From Verrucomicrobiota bacterium (GTDB lineage Bacteria; Verrucomicrobiota; Verrucomicrobiia; Limisphaerales; UBA1096): a DNA stretch of 13,591 nt. Positions 1-9,900 of the stretch are shown here, in pieces. The notes beneath the pieces were generated by a model. That model did not search any database. It saw only the letters and a program-made list of their open reading frames with translations, and was not told where the DNA came from. Position numbers and translations under genes: made by a program. Location of the stretch: positions 1 through 13,591 of the forward strand of contig QOAX01000283.1 in assembly GCA_003972865.1 (NCBI GenBank). Direction: 5' to 3'. Numbering within the stretch: position 1 is the first letter of the stretch; each line of letters starts with the position of its first letter.

Positions 1-101
1 TCGCGAGCTTGAGGGAGAAGGTTGAGGGCCGCCCGGCCTAGATTTTGATCCATCCATTTTTTCCGTTTTCTCGCCGGGGATTGAAGGGTAGTCTTCCGGC
101 C
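1..101. other. Upstream region of the sulfatase gene
   Basis: No gene can be supported here. Positions 29-43 hold a short imperfect hairpin (AGG-CC pairing with GGCCT, one bulged G, loop GCCC) followed by a T-rich stretch, which could end a transcript from a gene left of the window. An in-frame TTG at 45 could extend the sulfatase by 19 residues, but those residues (Pro, Phe and Arg rich) do not look like part of a signal peptide, so the ATG at 102 is preferred. A GAAGGG at 83-88 is the only ribosome-binding-like sequence and lies rather far from that ATG. Confidence 0.4.
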
Positions 102-1562
102 ATGCGTTTCCGTTTCTTTTTATCAACTGCGGTTTTGGGGGCCTCGATGGTCACGGCGTTGGCGGCAAAGCAGCCGAACATCGTCTATATCATGTCCGAC
201 GAGCTTGCGTATTACGAGCTGTCGCATATGGGAAATCCGTACATCAAGACACCCAACATCGACCGCTTTGCGGCGGAGGGCATACGGTTCACGTCGGCGT
301 TGGCCGGGGCGCCGGTCTGCGCGCCGCTGCGCTGCAACCTGATGACCGGCAAGCACGCGGGACACGCCTCGGTTCGTGCGAACGGCGGCGGGACGCCGCT
401 GCGGGCCGGCGAACCGACGATCGCCTCGATGCTCAAGGACAGTGGCTACGCGACGGGCGGCTTTGGCAAGTGGGGATGCGGCGGCCGGGACTCGACCGGC
501 GTGCCGGAGCGGCACGGCTTCGAGGTGTTTTACGGCTACTACGACCAGGTGCACGCGCATTCGTTTTTTCCGCCGTACCTCATTCGCAATAGCGAGGAGG
601 TGAAGCTGGACGGCAACATCGGCGGCCGCTCGGGCAAAACATACTCGCATTATCCGATCATGGAGGAAGGGCTGAAGTTCATCCGAACGAACAGGGACAA
701 GCCGTTCTTCTGCTACTTCCCGATCACGCCGCCGCACGGCATGTACGACATCCCGAGGGACGATCCGGCTTGGGAACTCTACAAGGGCGAAAAGTGGATC
801 GGCGACCCGGCCATTGGCCAGGATGTGAAAAACTACGCCGCGATGGTGAGCATGGTCGATTACAACGTCGGCCAGGTGCTCGACCTGTTGCGCGAGTTAA
901 AACTCGAGGACGACACGATCGTTTTCTTCACCGGCGACAACGGCGGACAGGATCGCTTCCGCAGCAGCGAACACCCGCGGGGGTTTTTCGGGCCGAACGT
1001 CAACCCGCGAACCGGCGTCGAGTTTCGCGGTGGCAAGGGCAACCTGTACGAGGGCGGCCTGCGCATTCCGTATCTCGTTCGTTGGCCCGGCAGAATAAAG
1101 GCCGGGCAGGTCAGCGACCTGGTTTTTTATCACCCGGACGTGTTGCCGACCCTGGCCGAGCTCACCGGCGCAAAAGCCCCGGGCGATATCGATGGCCTTT
1201 CGTTTCTCCCGACGTTGCTCGGTGTTGGAGAACAGGAAAAACACAAGATGCTTTACTGGGAGTTTGGCCGCCAAACAGCCGTTCGCAAGGACCGGTGGAA
1301 GGCCATCCAGCCAAGGAAAGACCGGCCGTGGGCGCTGTACGATCTGGACAGGGATATCAGCGAGACGACTGACCTGTCGACCAAGCACCCGGAGCTGCTG
1401 GCTGAAATGAAGGCGTTCGCGGCGGTGTCCCATGAACCGGTTCGAGCCGGGGTGTTTCTCGACGCCAAGCGCACAAGGCACGAGAAGGATCGCTTGGCCA
1501 AGTGGGGCACTTCCAGGCCGCAGCCAAGAGCCAAGCGTCCCAGAAAGCAGCCGGGCAAATGA
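102..1562 (+). CDS. Secreted sulfatase (formylglycine-dependent arylsulfatase family)
   Basis: The 486-residue product is a sulfatase of the alkaline-phosphatase superfamily, expected to hydrolyse sulfate esters, in this phylum typically on algal or mucin glycans. Residues 1-22 form a signal peptide ending in A-L-A-A, so it acts outside the cytoplasm. The C-x-P-x-R signature is present as CAPLR (Cys73, Arg77) followed by LMTGKH; Cys73 would be converted to formylglycine by a maturation enzyme not in this window. Other family residues visible are Asp33 in the first metal loop, Lys123 in GKWG, His212 in PPHG, Asp279-Asn280 in TGDNGG and Lys312 in GGKGNLYEGG. The first metal loop reads S-D-E rather than the usual D-D. 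The C-terminus ends in a basic tail (RPQPRAKRPRKQPGK). Start chosen at ATG 102 because the signal peptide begins there. Substrate cannot be told from sequence. The next gene is 68 bases downstream on the same strand. Confidence 0.93.
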   Translation: MRFRFFLSTAVLGASMVTALAAKQPNIVYIMSDELAYYELSHMGNPYIKTPNIDRFAAEGIRFTSALAGAPVCAPLRCNLMTGKHAGHASVRANGGGTPLRAGEPTIASMLKDSGYATGGFGKWGCGGRDSTGVPERHGFEVFYGYYDQVHAHSFFPPYLIRNSEEVKLDGNIGGRSGKTYSHYPIMEEGLKFIRTNRDKPFFCYFPITPPHGMYDIPRDDPAWELYKGEKWIGDPAIGQDVKNYAAMVSMVDYNVGQVLDLLRELKLEDDTIVFFTGDNGGQDRFRSSEHPRGFFGPNVNPRTGVEFRGGKGNLYEGGLRIPYLVRWPGRIKAGQVSDLVFYHPDVLPTLAELTGAKAPGDIDGLSFLPTLLGVGEQEKHKMLYWEFGRQTAVRKDRWKAIQPRKDRPWALYDLDRDISETTDLSTKHPELLAEMKAFAAVSHEPVRAGVFLDAKRTRHEKDRLAKWGTSRPQPRAKRPRKQPGK

Positions 1563-1630
1563 GTTGCCCCGGCTTTTCCTTGTCGCTTGGCCAGGCGCGC
1601 TGGTAGATTCCAGCAGCCACAATTTTACCG
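1563..1630. other. Intergenic gap with a copy of the TTGGCCA-type motif and a small hairpin
   Basis: Contains CGCTTGGCCAGGCG at 1584-1597, a one-base variant of the window-wide palindrome, and a 5-bp hairpin GCTGG / CCAGC at 1599-1603 and 1610-1614 with a 6-base loop, just ahead of the next start codon. There is no T-run to make it a convincing terminator and no clear Shine-Dalgarno sequence before the ATG at 1631. Confidence 0.45.
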
Positions 1631-2431
1631 ATGAAGATTATTCGTTTTTTGGATGGACAGGGCGAGTCGCTGTACGGCGCACAGCACGATGACGGTTCGG
1701 TGACGCGCATCGAGGGCTGCATTTTTGGCGACTATCGCGATACCGGCGAGCCGGTCACGGTCAAAAAACGGCTCGCGCCGGTGAAGCCTGCCGCCGTTTT
1801 GTGCATCGGCCTCAACTACCGCAAACACGCCGAGGAGGGCGGGGCTGACATCCCGGAACACCCGGTGCTGTTCATGAAGATGCCGAGTACCGTGCAAAAC
1901 CCGGGCGACCCGATCCTCCTGCCGACCAGGCTCAAGAGCGACTCGGTGGACTACGAATGCGAGCTTGCAGTCGTCATCGGCAGGGACTGCAAAAACGTCT
2001 CGAAAGCTGACGCGCTCGACCACGTGCTCGGCTACACCTGCGCCAACGACGTCAGCGCGCGCGACTGGCAGAAGAACGGCGGCGGCGGCCAATGGTGCCG
2101 CGGCAAGACGTTCGACACCTTCTGCCCGCTTGGTCCGGCGCTGGTGACGAGCGACGAGATTCCGAACCCGAACTCGCTTGGCATCAAGACCGTCCTCAAC
2201 GGCGAGGTGATGCAGGACTGGAATACCGACGACATGATCTTCGACGTGCCGACGCTGATCGAGTTCCTCAGCGGCAGCACCCAACTTGTCGCCGGCACGG
2301 TGATCCTCACCGGCACGCCGCACGGCGTCGGCTTCGCCCGCACCCCGCCGGTGCTGCTCAAGGACGGCGACGAAATCACGATCGAGATCGAGCGCATCGG
2401 CCAACTGACCAACCCAGTGAAAGACGAGTAA
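1631..2431 (+). CDS. Fumarylacetoacetate hydrolase family protein
   Basis: The 266-residue soluble protein has the complete FAH fold signature. GLNYRKHAEE (residues 60-69) carries the conserved His66; VDYECELAVVIG supplies metal ligands Glu109 and Glu111; YTCANDVSARDWQ supplies Asp140; then come GKTFDTFCPLGP with Lys159 and the closing TGTPHGVGF (227-235). Known relatives bind Mg or Mn and cleave or rearrange C-C bonds in 2-oxo or 2,4-dioxo acids (fumarylpyruvate hydrolase, 2-keto-4-pentenoate hydratase, oxaloacetate decarboxylase, 2,4-diketo-3-deoxy sugar-acid hydrolase). The length and the N-terminal small domain fit the YcgM/ring-cleavage branch better than true FAH. The exact substrate cannot be assigned; given the sulfatase and cupin neighbours, sugar-acid degradation is a reasonable guess only. 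Its TAA stop overlaps the ATG of the cupin gene. Confidence 0.92.
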   Translation: MKIIRFLDGQGESLYGAQHDDGSVTRIEGCIFGDYRDTGEPVTVKKRLAPVKPAAVLCIGLNYRKHAEEGGADIPEHPVLFMKMPSTVQNPGDPILLPTRLKSDSVDYECELAVVIGRDCKNVSKADALDHVLGYTCANDVSARDWQKNGGGGQWCRGKTFDTFCPLGPALVTSDEIPNPNSLGIKTVLNGEVMQDWNTDDMIFDVPTLIEFLSGSTQLVAGTVILTGTPHGVGFARTPPVLLKDGDEITIEIERIGQLTNPVKDE

Positions 2432-2760
2432 TGTTCCAGTATATTGCCCAAGCGGACGACAAGCCGTGGCAGCCCGGCCCGTACGATGGCGTGGAGTTGA
2501 AGATTCTGCATAAGGACGAATCGACCGGCGCGGTGACGGTGCTGCGGAAGTTCGCAGCCGGCTCAATCATCCCGGCGCACACGCATCCCCTGGCCAACGA
2601 GTGGGCCTACGTTCTTTCCGGTGAGTGGGAGGAGTCTGAAAAAGTGTACACCGAGGGGACGCTGTTTCACGCGCCCAGGGGTGAACGCCACGGCCCGCAC
2701 AAGGCCAACACCGAGGTGATCAGCCTCACCCACTTCGACGGCCCGCTGACCGTCGAGTGA
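2431..2760 (+). CDS. Small single-domain cupin protein
   Basis: A 109-residue protein made of one cupin barrel. Motif 1 is PAHTHPLANEWAYVLSGEW, with putative metal ligands His50, His52 and Glu57. Motif 2 is FHAPRGERHGPHKA, with His87. The pattern matches ChrR-like/cupin_2-type proteins. These are either small dioxygenases or isomerases, or sensor domains; no extra domain is present to decide. The start is the ATG at 2431, whose A is the last base of the upstream TAA (TAATG), so translation is very probably coupled to the FAH-family enzyme, and the two likely serve the same catabolic step or pathway. A longer reading of this frame from further upstream would run through the FAH gene and is not real. 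Confidence 0.88.
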   Translation: MFQYIAQADDKPWQPGPYDGVELKILHKDESTGAVTVLRKFAAGSIIPAHTHPLANEWAYVLSGEWEESEKVYTEGTLFHAPRGERHGPHKANTEVISLTHFDGPLTVE

Positions 2761-2787
2761 TTGACCCTCCCAAGTCTCAACCGATTC

Positions 2788-2815
2788 TTGACGGAGTGGA
2801 AACTTGGGGTACATT
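2788..2815 (+). promoter_or_regulatory. Possible sigma-70-like promoter before the zinc-ribbon gene
   Basis: TTGACG at 2788-2793 and TACATT at 2810-2815 are 16 bases apart and match five of six and four of six consensus positions. If used, transcription would begin near 2822, downstream of the TTG start favoured for the next gene, and would leave the GTG at 2825 as a nearly leaderless start. The two readings conflict, so confidence is low. Confidence 0.22.
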
Positions 2816-3028
2816 GTTTCGCAAGTGATCACCGTGAATTGCAGCGCCTGCGGCGGCCAACCGCAGTTTGACGACTCCGAGGCGGGCAAGGAGGCACGGT
2901 GCCCGCTGTGCCGCAAACTGCTGGTGATCACCCCGGCCAAGCCGGTCGGCGGGTTGTCAGCGGAGGAGCAGATGGCCCGGTATGAGGATTCGCTCAAGGA
3001 GACCGACTGGGGACATCAACCGTGCTGA
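2804..3028 (+). CDS. Small zinc-ribbon protein
   Basis: A 74-residue protein with a CxxC-x(16)-CxxC zinc ribbon (VNCSACGGQP ... ARCPLCRKLL, roughly residues 12-39) followed by a short hydrophilic tail rich in Glu and Lys. The ribbon resembles the MJ0042/FmdB-like ribbons common at the N-termini of planctomycete and verrucomicrobial membrane proteins, and is similar in layout to the N-terminus of the ankyrin protein at 4805-6724. Here it stands alone with no membrane segment. TTG 2804 is preceded by GGAG at 2793-2796 with a 7-base gap; GTG 2825 is an alternative and keeps the whole ribbon. Function unknown; a nucleic-acid or protein-binding role is inferred only from the fold. Confidence 0.68.
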   Translation: MGYIVSQVITVNCSACGGQPQFDDSEAGKEARCPLCRKLLVITPAKPVGGLSAEEQMARYEDSLKETDWGHQPC

Positions 3029-3068
3029 GCTTCAGCGCCTTGCACTTGGCCAAGCGCCACTGTTTTTT
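3029..3068. repeat. Intergenic copy of the TTGGCCAA palindrome before the first pseudopilin gene
   Basis: CACTTGGCCAAGCG at 3043-3056 (core 3046-3053) is followed by T6 at 3063-3068, immediately before the tandem ATG codons of the next gene. The palindrome plus T-run superficially resembles a terminator, but the usable stem is only about 3-5 bp. A second core copy lies 50 bases on (3096-3103), inside the gene. Confidence 0.6.
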
Positions 3069-3917
3069 ATGATGAAAACGAACATCCACTCGCGCTTGGC
3101 CAAACGTCTGGGCAAGGGCTTTACGCTGATCGAGTTGCTGGTGGTCATCGCGATCATTGCGATCCTGGCCGCGCTGCTGCTGCCGGCCCTGGCCAAGGCC
3201 AAGAACAGCGCCCAGGGCGCCGGCTGCCTGAACAATATCCGGCAATTTGCCATTGCCAACGCCCTGTACGCGAACGACCACGACGACCAAAGCGTGCCGT
3301 TGATTGAGATCGACAGCAGGACTGGTGGGCGGCACGTCTGGATGGCGAACATGTCTTTCCGCAAACTGATCGGCTACGACAGGAAGGGCAACTCGATGGT
3401 GCAGACGCCAACTGATTTCCGCTGCCCGGCCGACACCCAGATCTGGCGGCCATCGAAGTACGCATATGCCAACAATCCGAATCTTTCGGACAAGGCCAAC
3501 ACAGGTACTCTGACCAGCTACAGCTACAATTTCGAAGATTGGTTCCCATCCGACGGTCGGTCGTGGACGATTGCCTTCAATGAACACGCCGGGCATCGGC
3601 TCAGCGCGATCCGGGAGCCGTCGGCCAAGCTGATTTTTCACGATGGCCACGACTGGTGGTCGCGCTGGAAGGGGGCCAACTACAAGAGCGGTTGGGACAA
3701 GCTCGGCCAGACGGGAAGCGTGCAGACATACAAGAATTTCGGCACCGGCGGGCCAACCATGTATCGCCACAACGAGGGGGCAATCATCGGCTTTTATGAC
3801 GGTCACGCAGCACGCATGGCCAAGGAGAAGATTTGGATCGAGAAAAATTTTACCTCCAACCCCAAGCAGCCCGGTATGTGGGTGGCCGTGCTGGAAGTGT
3901 GGAACAAGAACCGCTAG
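3069..3917 (+). CDS. Prepilin-type secreted protein with H-X9-DG motif (pseudopilin-like)
   Basis: 282 residues. The N-terminus is a class III (type IV pilin) signal: a basic leader ending KG at residues 16-17, then FTLIELLVVIAIIAILAALL, with Glu22 at mature position +5. A prepilin peptidase would cut after Gly17 and methylate Phe18. After the hydrophobic helix comes a globular domain with CLNNIRQFAIANALYAND, typical of the planctomycete/verrucomicrobial pseudopilin-like family. Near the end, His234 is separated by nine residues from Asp244-Gly245 (RHNEGAIIGFYDG), the H-X9-DG motif of that family. It is expected in the inner membrane and periplasm, linked to a type II secretion or pilus-like machine not in this window. 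ATG 3069 and ATG 3072 are both possible; neither has a clear Shine-Dalgarno. The leader itself contains the window motif (SRLAKR). It converges with the gene at 3972. Confidence 0.9.
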   Translation: MMKTNIHSRLAKRLGKGFTLIELLVVIAIIAILAALLLPALAKAKNSAQGAGCLNNIRQFAIANALYANDHDDQSVPLIEIDSRTGGRHVWMANMSFRKLIGYDRKGNSMVQTPTDFRCPADTQIWRPSKYAYANNPNLSDKANTGTLTSYSYNFEDWFPSDGRSWTIAFNEHAGHRLSAIREPSAKLIFHDGHDWWSRWKGANYKSGWDKLGQTGSVQTYKNFGTGGPTMYRHNEGAIIGFYDGHAARMAKEKIWIEKNFTSNPKQPGMWVAVLEVWNKNR

Positions 3918-3936
3918 GCCAGCAACCACGCGCATC

Positions 3937-3971
3937 ACGCTTGGCCAATCTTGGATTGAGCCACTCGCGCT
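3937..3971. terminator. Hairpin at the convergent gene junction
   Basis: Between the stop codons of two convergent genes (54 bases apart) lies GGC-CAATC (3943-3950), loop TTG (3951-3953), GATTG (3954-3958), one bulged A, GCC (3960-3962): an 8-bp stem with one bulge. It begins inside a copy of the TTGGCCAA motif (3941-3948). It could act as a bidirectional terminator by position, but there is no T-run on either strand, so the call is weak. Confidence 0.35.
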
Positions 3972-4804
<833 letters not shown>

Positions 4805-4805
<1 letters not shown>

Positions 4806-6724
4806 CAGTTCCTGCAAAATGATAACTCTGCTTGAACGCAAAAACAGACAAAAAACCACCGCCTTACCGAGGCGATGGTTCCTTGAAAGTTCGGCGCTTG
4901 GCCAAGCTGCCGGCGCTTGGATTGAGCCGGTTTTTTGCCCTTGGGAGCGACGGGCTGACCGTAGGCCGGAAATCCGAACCCACCAAACGGATCGTTCGGA
5001 TCCATGCCCATTCCCGGTGGCATCCCCCCTGCCGGAAAGCCAAAACCACCCGGCATTATCATGCCACCAAACGGATCGGCGTTGGCCCGTTTCTCGGGCG
5101 TTATGCTTTTGGCGCCTTTGCTCTTGAGGTAGGCGACAGTGGCCCTGTGGCCTACCGTGGGTTTGGGAGACTCTTCTTCAAATTCAGCCAATTCGTACGA
5201 ATAAAGTGCGGAGTCCAACGGGGTAAAACCAATTTTATTCTTTTTGTTCACCCGAGCCCCTTTGTCGATCAGCAGCTCGCAGAGTTCCTTGTTTCCCTCC
5301 ATAGCCGCAAAATGCAACGCCGTATCCATTTGGCCGTTCTTTGTTGTGGCATTGGGGTAGGCCTTGTTTTCCAGCAACCGCCTGGCCAGCTCGATGTCGT
5401 TCGCCTCCACGGCAACCATGAGTTCGGTTTGCCCTCGTTGGTTGTATCGATTGATTGCCCTGCCTTTGGCCAAGCGTTCGTTGATGGTCTTGATTTCCCC
5501 CGCAAGCCGCTCCTTAATCTCCTCATCCGATTCGAAACCCATGCCAAACGGATCCATCCCGCCAAGCGGGTCATTTGGTCCAAAGCCCATTCCGTAGGGC
5601 ATCATCCCGGGCATCATTCCACCCCCAAACGGGTTAAATGGCTGGATAAGTTTCGAGCGTTGCTCGGGGGTCATGCTTTTGCCTCCCTTACTCTCGAGAT
5701 AGGCGATGGTTGCTCTGTGGCCGTCGGTGAGTTCTACGCCGTAAACCATTTGTCCATCAAAAGCCCCTCCTTTGGGCAGTTCCTTCGATAATTCGTTAAT
5801 TGACTGTTGAAACGAGAGCACCACATCCAGTGGAGTAAAACTGGCGCGATCCTTCTCGTTGACCTTTGCGCCTTTATCGATGAGGAGTTCGCAAATCTCC
5901 TTGTGTCCCTGCTCGGCGGCACAATGCAAAGGTGTTTGACCTAATCTTCCATCTTTGGCGTCAGTGGATGCCCCCTTGCTTAAAAGCAATTCACAAAACT
6001 CTCTATTCCCGTAAGTGGCCGCAACGTGCAGTGCTGTTTGCCTTAAGTGATCTCTTGATTCGGTTTTGGGATTTGCTCCCTGTTCCAACAAGCGTTTGGC
6101 CAATTCCATATCATTAGCTTGCGCGGCCACCATAATTTCTGTGACCCCTCCCTCGTTAAACTGATTAATAGGTTCCCCTCTGGCCAAGCGCTCATTGATG
6201 ACTTTAATTTCATCCGCTAAATGGTTTGGCGCACCGAATGGGGAGCCTACCCTCATCCCTAACATTCCATACGGATTCATTATTCCATATGGATTCATTA
6301 TCCCAACCGGGTTGCCGGGTGCGCTGGCACCTTCCGGCATTCCATACGGCATCATTTCCTGTTGTTGTTTGGTTGAGCCCGCCTTTTCGTCGTCGAGGTT
6401 TGGTGGGGCGGGGTTTGATGGATTTGATTGGGTAACAGTTAAAGACGCGACTTCCGGCTCGTCCGCGGGTTTGTCCGGCCCCATCAGCAGGAAAACGCCC
6501 AAGCCGCCGAAGACCAGCACGCCAGCGACGATGCCCGCGATCAGCGCGGGCGATTGCCGGGGTTCCTCGGCCCGCTCTTCCTCCTCCTCGTCGAAGGCGT
6601 GGGCGTAGTCGGGGAGGGTCATCGGTTTGTTGCAGGACGGGCAGTCGATCTGTTGACCGGCCAGTTCCTCCGGCACGGCGAGATGCTGCCCGCAGCTTGG
6701 GCAGTGGATCTTGTGTTCAGGCAT
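4805..6724 (-). CDS. Membrane-anchored zinc-ribbon/ankyrin-repeat protein with internal duplication
   Basis: 639 residues. Order: zinc ribbon with CPSC at 8-11 and CPSC at 28-31; an acidic stretch (DEEEEE); one membrane helix at about 60-81; a Pro/Gly/Met/Asn-rich linker with two tandem GIMNPY units at 141-152; ankyrin module A (about 171-350); a Gly/Met/Pro linker; ankyrin module B (about 409-540); and a second Gly/Met/Pro-rich tail. A and B are clearly duplicates: each opens with EIK-x-INERLA, contains E-L-x-VA-x-ANDxELA-x-RLLE and TALH units, and closes with GHRAT-x-AYL-x-SKG-x-KS-x-TPE. B has one ankyrin unit fewer. Ankyrin repeats bind proteins; topology puts either the ribbon or the repeats in the periplasm, unresolved. 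The end of the protein (RRWFFVCFCVQAELSFCRN) is unrelated to the rest. The ankyrin part is markedly AT-richer than its neighbours. The stop overlaps the next gene's start. Confidence 0.87.
6263..6302. repeat. Short tandem repeat in the ankyrin gene linker
   Basis: Two near-identical units of about 18 bases (ATTCCATA-C/T-GGATTCATT) lie head to tail and encode two GIMNPY units (minus strand) in the disordered linker between the membrane helix and the first ankyrin module. In-frame, so it only lengthens the linker; consistent with recent slippage. Confidence 0.7.
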
Positions 6725-6909
6725 AAGCCAGCTTCGGTTGAGAGGATAAGGTCGCCTCGCGGTTATATAACGTCAAGTCACTCTTCCCGCCATCATGCCT
6801 CGGCGCCGGAAAGGGGCTGTCATTCCGGGGATGGCGGGAGCGGCCAATTCCGCATTGCGTCGCGGCTGTGTATGACTAGACTCTCGCACCGCTCGCTTTG
6901 TTTGTCGAC
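6725..6909. promoter_or_regulatory. Divergent intergenic region
   Basis: This 185-base region separates the minus-strand ankyrin gene from the plus-strand operon and should carry promoters in both directions. A perfect 10-base AT-rich palindrome, GTTATATAAC, lies at 6762-6771, about 40 bases upstream of the ankyrin start, and could be a -10-like element or operator. For the plus strand, TTGCGT (6855-6860) and TAGACT (6877-6882) with 16 bases between are a weak promoter match. I see no riboswitch, RNA gene or small coding region here. Confidence 0.35.
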
Positions 6910-9900
6910 ATGAGCCACAAGGACCAGTTTTCCCGCGAGGACATCCCGGACGCGTTGCGCCAGCAGTTCGCCGTGGTGCAGCGCCGGCTGTGGCGTGTGG
7001 AGACGACGATGGCGGTGTGCCTCGCTGCCGCCGGGTTGTTCGGCTCGTATCTCGTCCTGTTTTTCTCCGACCGCCTGTGGGACAGCCCGGGCTGGCTGCG
7101 GCTTGGCCTGCTCGCCGCCGGCGTTGGCATCACGGTCGGCTCGGTGATCTGGTGGCTGTCGCGGTGGGTGTTCCACAAACGCGACACGCGCGCCTTGGCC
7201 AAGCTGGTGCAGCGCCGGTACCGGCGGCTCGGCGACCGGCTGCTCGGCATCGTGGAACTGGCCGACGAGGAAAAGCGCCCGGCCATTTTTTCCCCGTCCC
7301 TATACCGGGCGGCGATTGGCCAGGTCGCCGGTGAGGCGCTGAAGCTCGATTTCAAACAGACGGTCAACCCGCGACCGGCGCGGCAACGGGCCATCGTTGC
7401 GGCGGCGCTCGTTGCGGTGGCGGTGGCCGCCTGGGGGGTTATCCCGCAGGCTGGCTGGAACACGCTCGAGCGCTGGGGCCTGCCGTTGGCCAACACCCCG
7501 CGGCACACGCTCGTGAGGCTCGCCGGTTTCCCCGGCGAAAAGTTCGTGGCCCGGGGCGAGCCGTTCGACGTGGACGGCGCGGTCGAGTACCAGTCGTTTT
7601 GGAAACCCCGCACCGCCTCGGCCCGGTTCAACGACAGCAAGCCGATCCGCGCCGACATCGCCGGCACGAACGTCAACTTCACCGTCCCCGGCCAGGTCGA
7701 GGACGGCGCTCTCACGGTAAAGGTTGGCGACGCGCGGCACGCGGTCGCGATTCGCCCGGTGCAACGGCCGGCGATGCGCGAGTTGCACGCCAGCATCGAG
7801 CTGCCCGCGTACCTGCAACACCCGGTGCGCAACGAGCCGGTGCAGGCCGCTTATCTGCCGGTGTTGCGCGGCAGCACGGTGTCGTTTCAGGGCCGCGTTT
7901 CGCGTGAGCTCAGCCAGGCGCAGGTGGCCATCGACGAGGTGGCCAGGCCGATGAGCGTTCGCAATGAGAATTTTTCCAGCCCGGCGCACGAGGTTGGTGG
8001 CACGTCGCATTTTGCCTTCACGTGGCTTGACATTCACGACCTCGCCGGGGCTGCCGCGTGGCAGTTGAACGTCGAGGCGATCGACGACGGCGAGCCGTCG
8101 CTCGACCTCGGCACGCTGGGCCGCGACCTGGCCATCCTCGAGACCGAGGTGCTTGAGCTCAACGCCACCGTTCGCGATGACTTCGGCGTGAAGGAGACCG
8201 GCATCGAGTGGCGCGCGCTTGGCCAGGCGGAGGAGTCGCCGCCGCAAATCGCCGCCGCGCTCACCGTTCGGGCCAAGGGCACGCAGGAGACCGAGTTCGA
8301 GACCAGCTTCCACTTCAGCCCGGCGGTGCTCGGCATCGGCAAGGACACCACCGTCGAGCTTGCCGTCTGGGCGACCGACCATCTGCCCGGCCGCAAGCCA
8401 AGCCGCACGATGCCGTATCGGCTACATGTCCTCGGCATCGAGGATCACGCCGAGATGGTTCGGCAAAAACTGGAGTCCATACTGGAGAACCTCGAGGAGG
8501 TTTCGCGCGCCGAGGAGGACATCGCCGAGGACACGCGCGAACTGGCCGACTCCGACTCCGACACCTTGGCCAAGCGCAAGACCAGCGAGAAGATCGAGAA
8601 AACCGCCGACGAGCAGCGGGAGAATGCGCAGGACTTGAAAGACCTCGCGAAGGAGGGCACCAAGGCGTTGATGGAGGCCATGCGCAACCCGGCCTTCGAC
8701 GAGCAGACGCTGCGCGACTGGGCGCAGAACCTTCAAAAAATGAACGAGCTGGCCGACCAGCAGATGAAGCAGGCGCAAACCAAGCTGGGTGAGGCGTCAC
8801 AGGGCGGCGAGCCGCAGGAGAAAAAAGAGAAGCTCGCCGACGCACTCGAGAAGGAGGAGGAGGCGCTCGACGAGCTGGCCGACCTGCAGGACAAGGTCAA
8901 CAAGGACCTTGACAACCTGCAGGCCCTCACGCTGTCCCAGCGGCTGCGCAAGATCAGCAAGGAGGAAATGGCCCTGCGCAAAAAAATCAAGGACATCATC
9001 CAGGAAACCATCGGCCTGACGCCGGAGGATTTGCCGGAGCGCTACACCCGCGCCAACACCCGTTTCACGAAGTCGCAGGGCCGCACGCAGGCCAAGGCGG
9101 TCGAGTTGCAGGGAGAGATCAGCCGCTTTTACGAGCGCACCGGCAAGGGCCAGTACGGCGAGGTCAGCCGCGAGATGGAGACCGAGAAAACCGGCGAGGC
9201 GCTCGAGAAGATCGAGCAGCAGATATCCTCCAACATCTCCATGCTGGCCATCCGCAACCTCGGCGACTGGTCCGGCAATTTCGATAAATGGGCCAGGAAA
9301 CTCGAGCCGCCCAAGAAGGAGTCCGACAGCGGCGGCCAGGGTGGCGGCCAGGGCGGCGAAAACAAGATGAACGACCTGATGAAACTGTTTTTCTCCATGC
9401 TGCGCCTGCGCGAAAGCGAGATCCGGCACCGGCAGCAGACCTCCCTGGTCGAGCAGCAAAAGCGCGAGGCTGACATTTACACAAAGGGCGTTGAGCGGGT
9501 GGTGCAAATGCACGCCGACTCGATGCTCGAGCTGAACCGACTGCAGTTCGAGACCACCGAGCCGGCCATGCTCGACCCGTTGCAGGAGACGTTCGACTCG
9601 ATGGAGATCACCGACAACCTGCTCGACAAGCCGCAGACCGACTCGGTCACCATCGACGCCCAGACCGGCACCATCCGTTTCATGTCCGACGTCATCAACC
9701 TCATTAACGAGGAGATCCGGCGCGACAGCGGCCAGCAGGGCCAGTCGCAGGCCCAGCAGGAAATGGCGTTCATGATGGCGATGATGGCCATGAAACAGCA
9801 GATGGGCCAGGGCATGCAGCAGAACCAAACCGGCGGTGGCAGCCAGGCGGGCGGCACGACCAGCCAATCCGCATCGGCGTTGACCGGCGACGCCGTCGGC

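Noticed and set aside
45..101. TTG-initiated 19-residue extension of the sulfatase
   Set aside because: It would put a Pro/Phe/Arg-rich segment before a clear signal peptide starting at ATG 102.
1625..2566. Long minus-strand frame of 313 codons opposite the FAH and cupin genes
   Set aside because: Typical shadow of high-GC coding sequence: Arg/Ala/Val/His rich, no motifs, and the + strand genes have complete family signatures. The same applies to minus-strand frames opposite 2994-3938, 7300-8382, 8797-9867 and 10897-12246.
4910..4936. CCGGC...GCCGG stem (11-base loop) followed by T6 on the + strand, resembling a terminator
   Set aside because: It lies inside the minus-strand ankyrin gene near its 3' end, and no + strand gene ends nearby. 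It could at most stop antisense read-through; more likely chance in GC-rich coding DNA.
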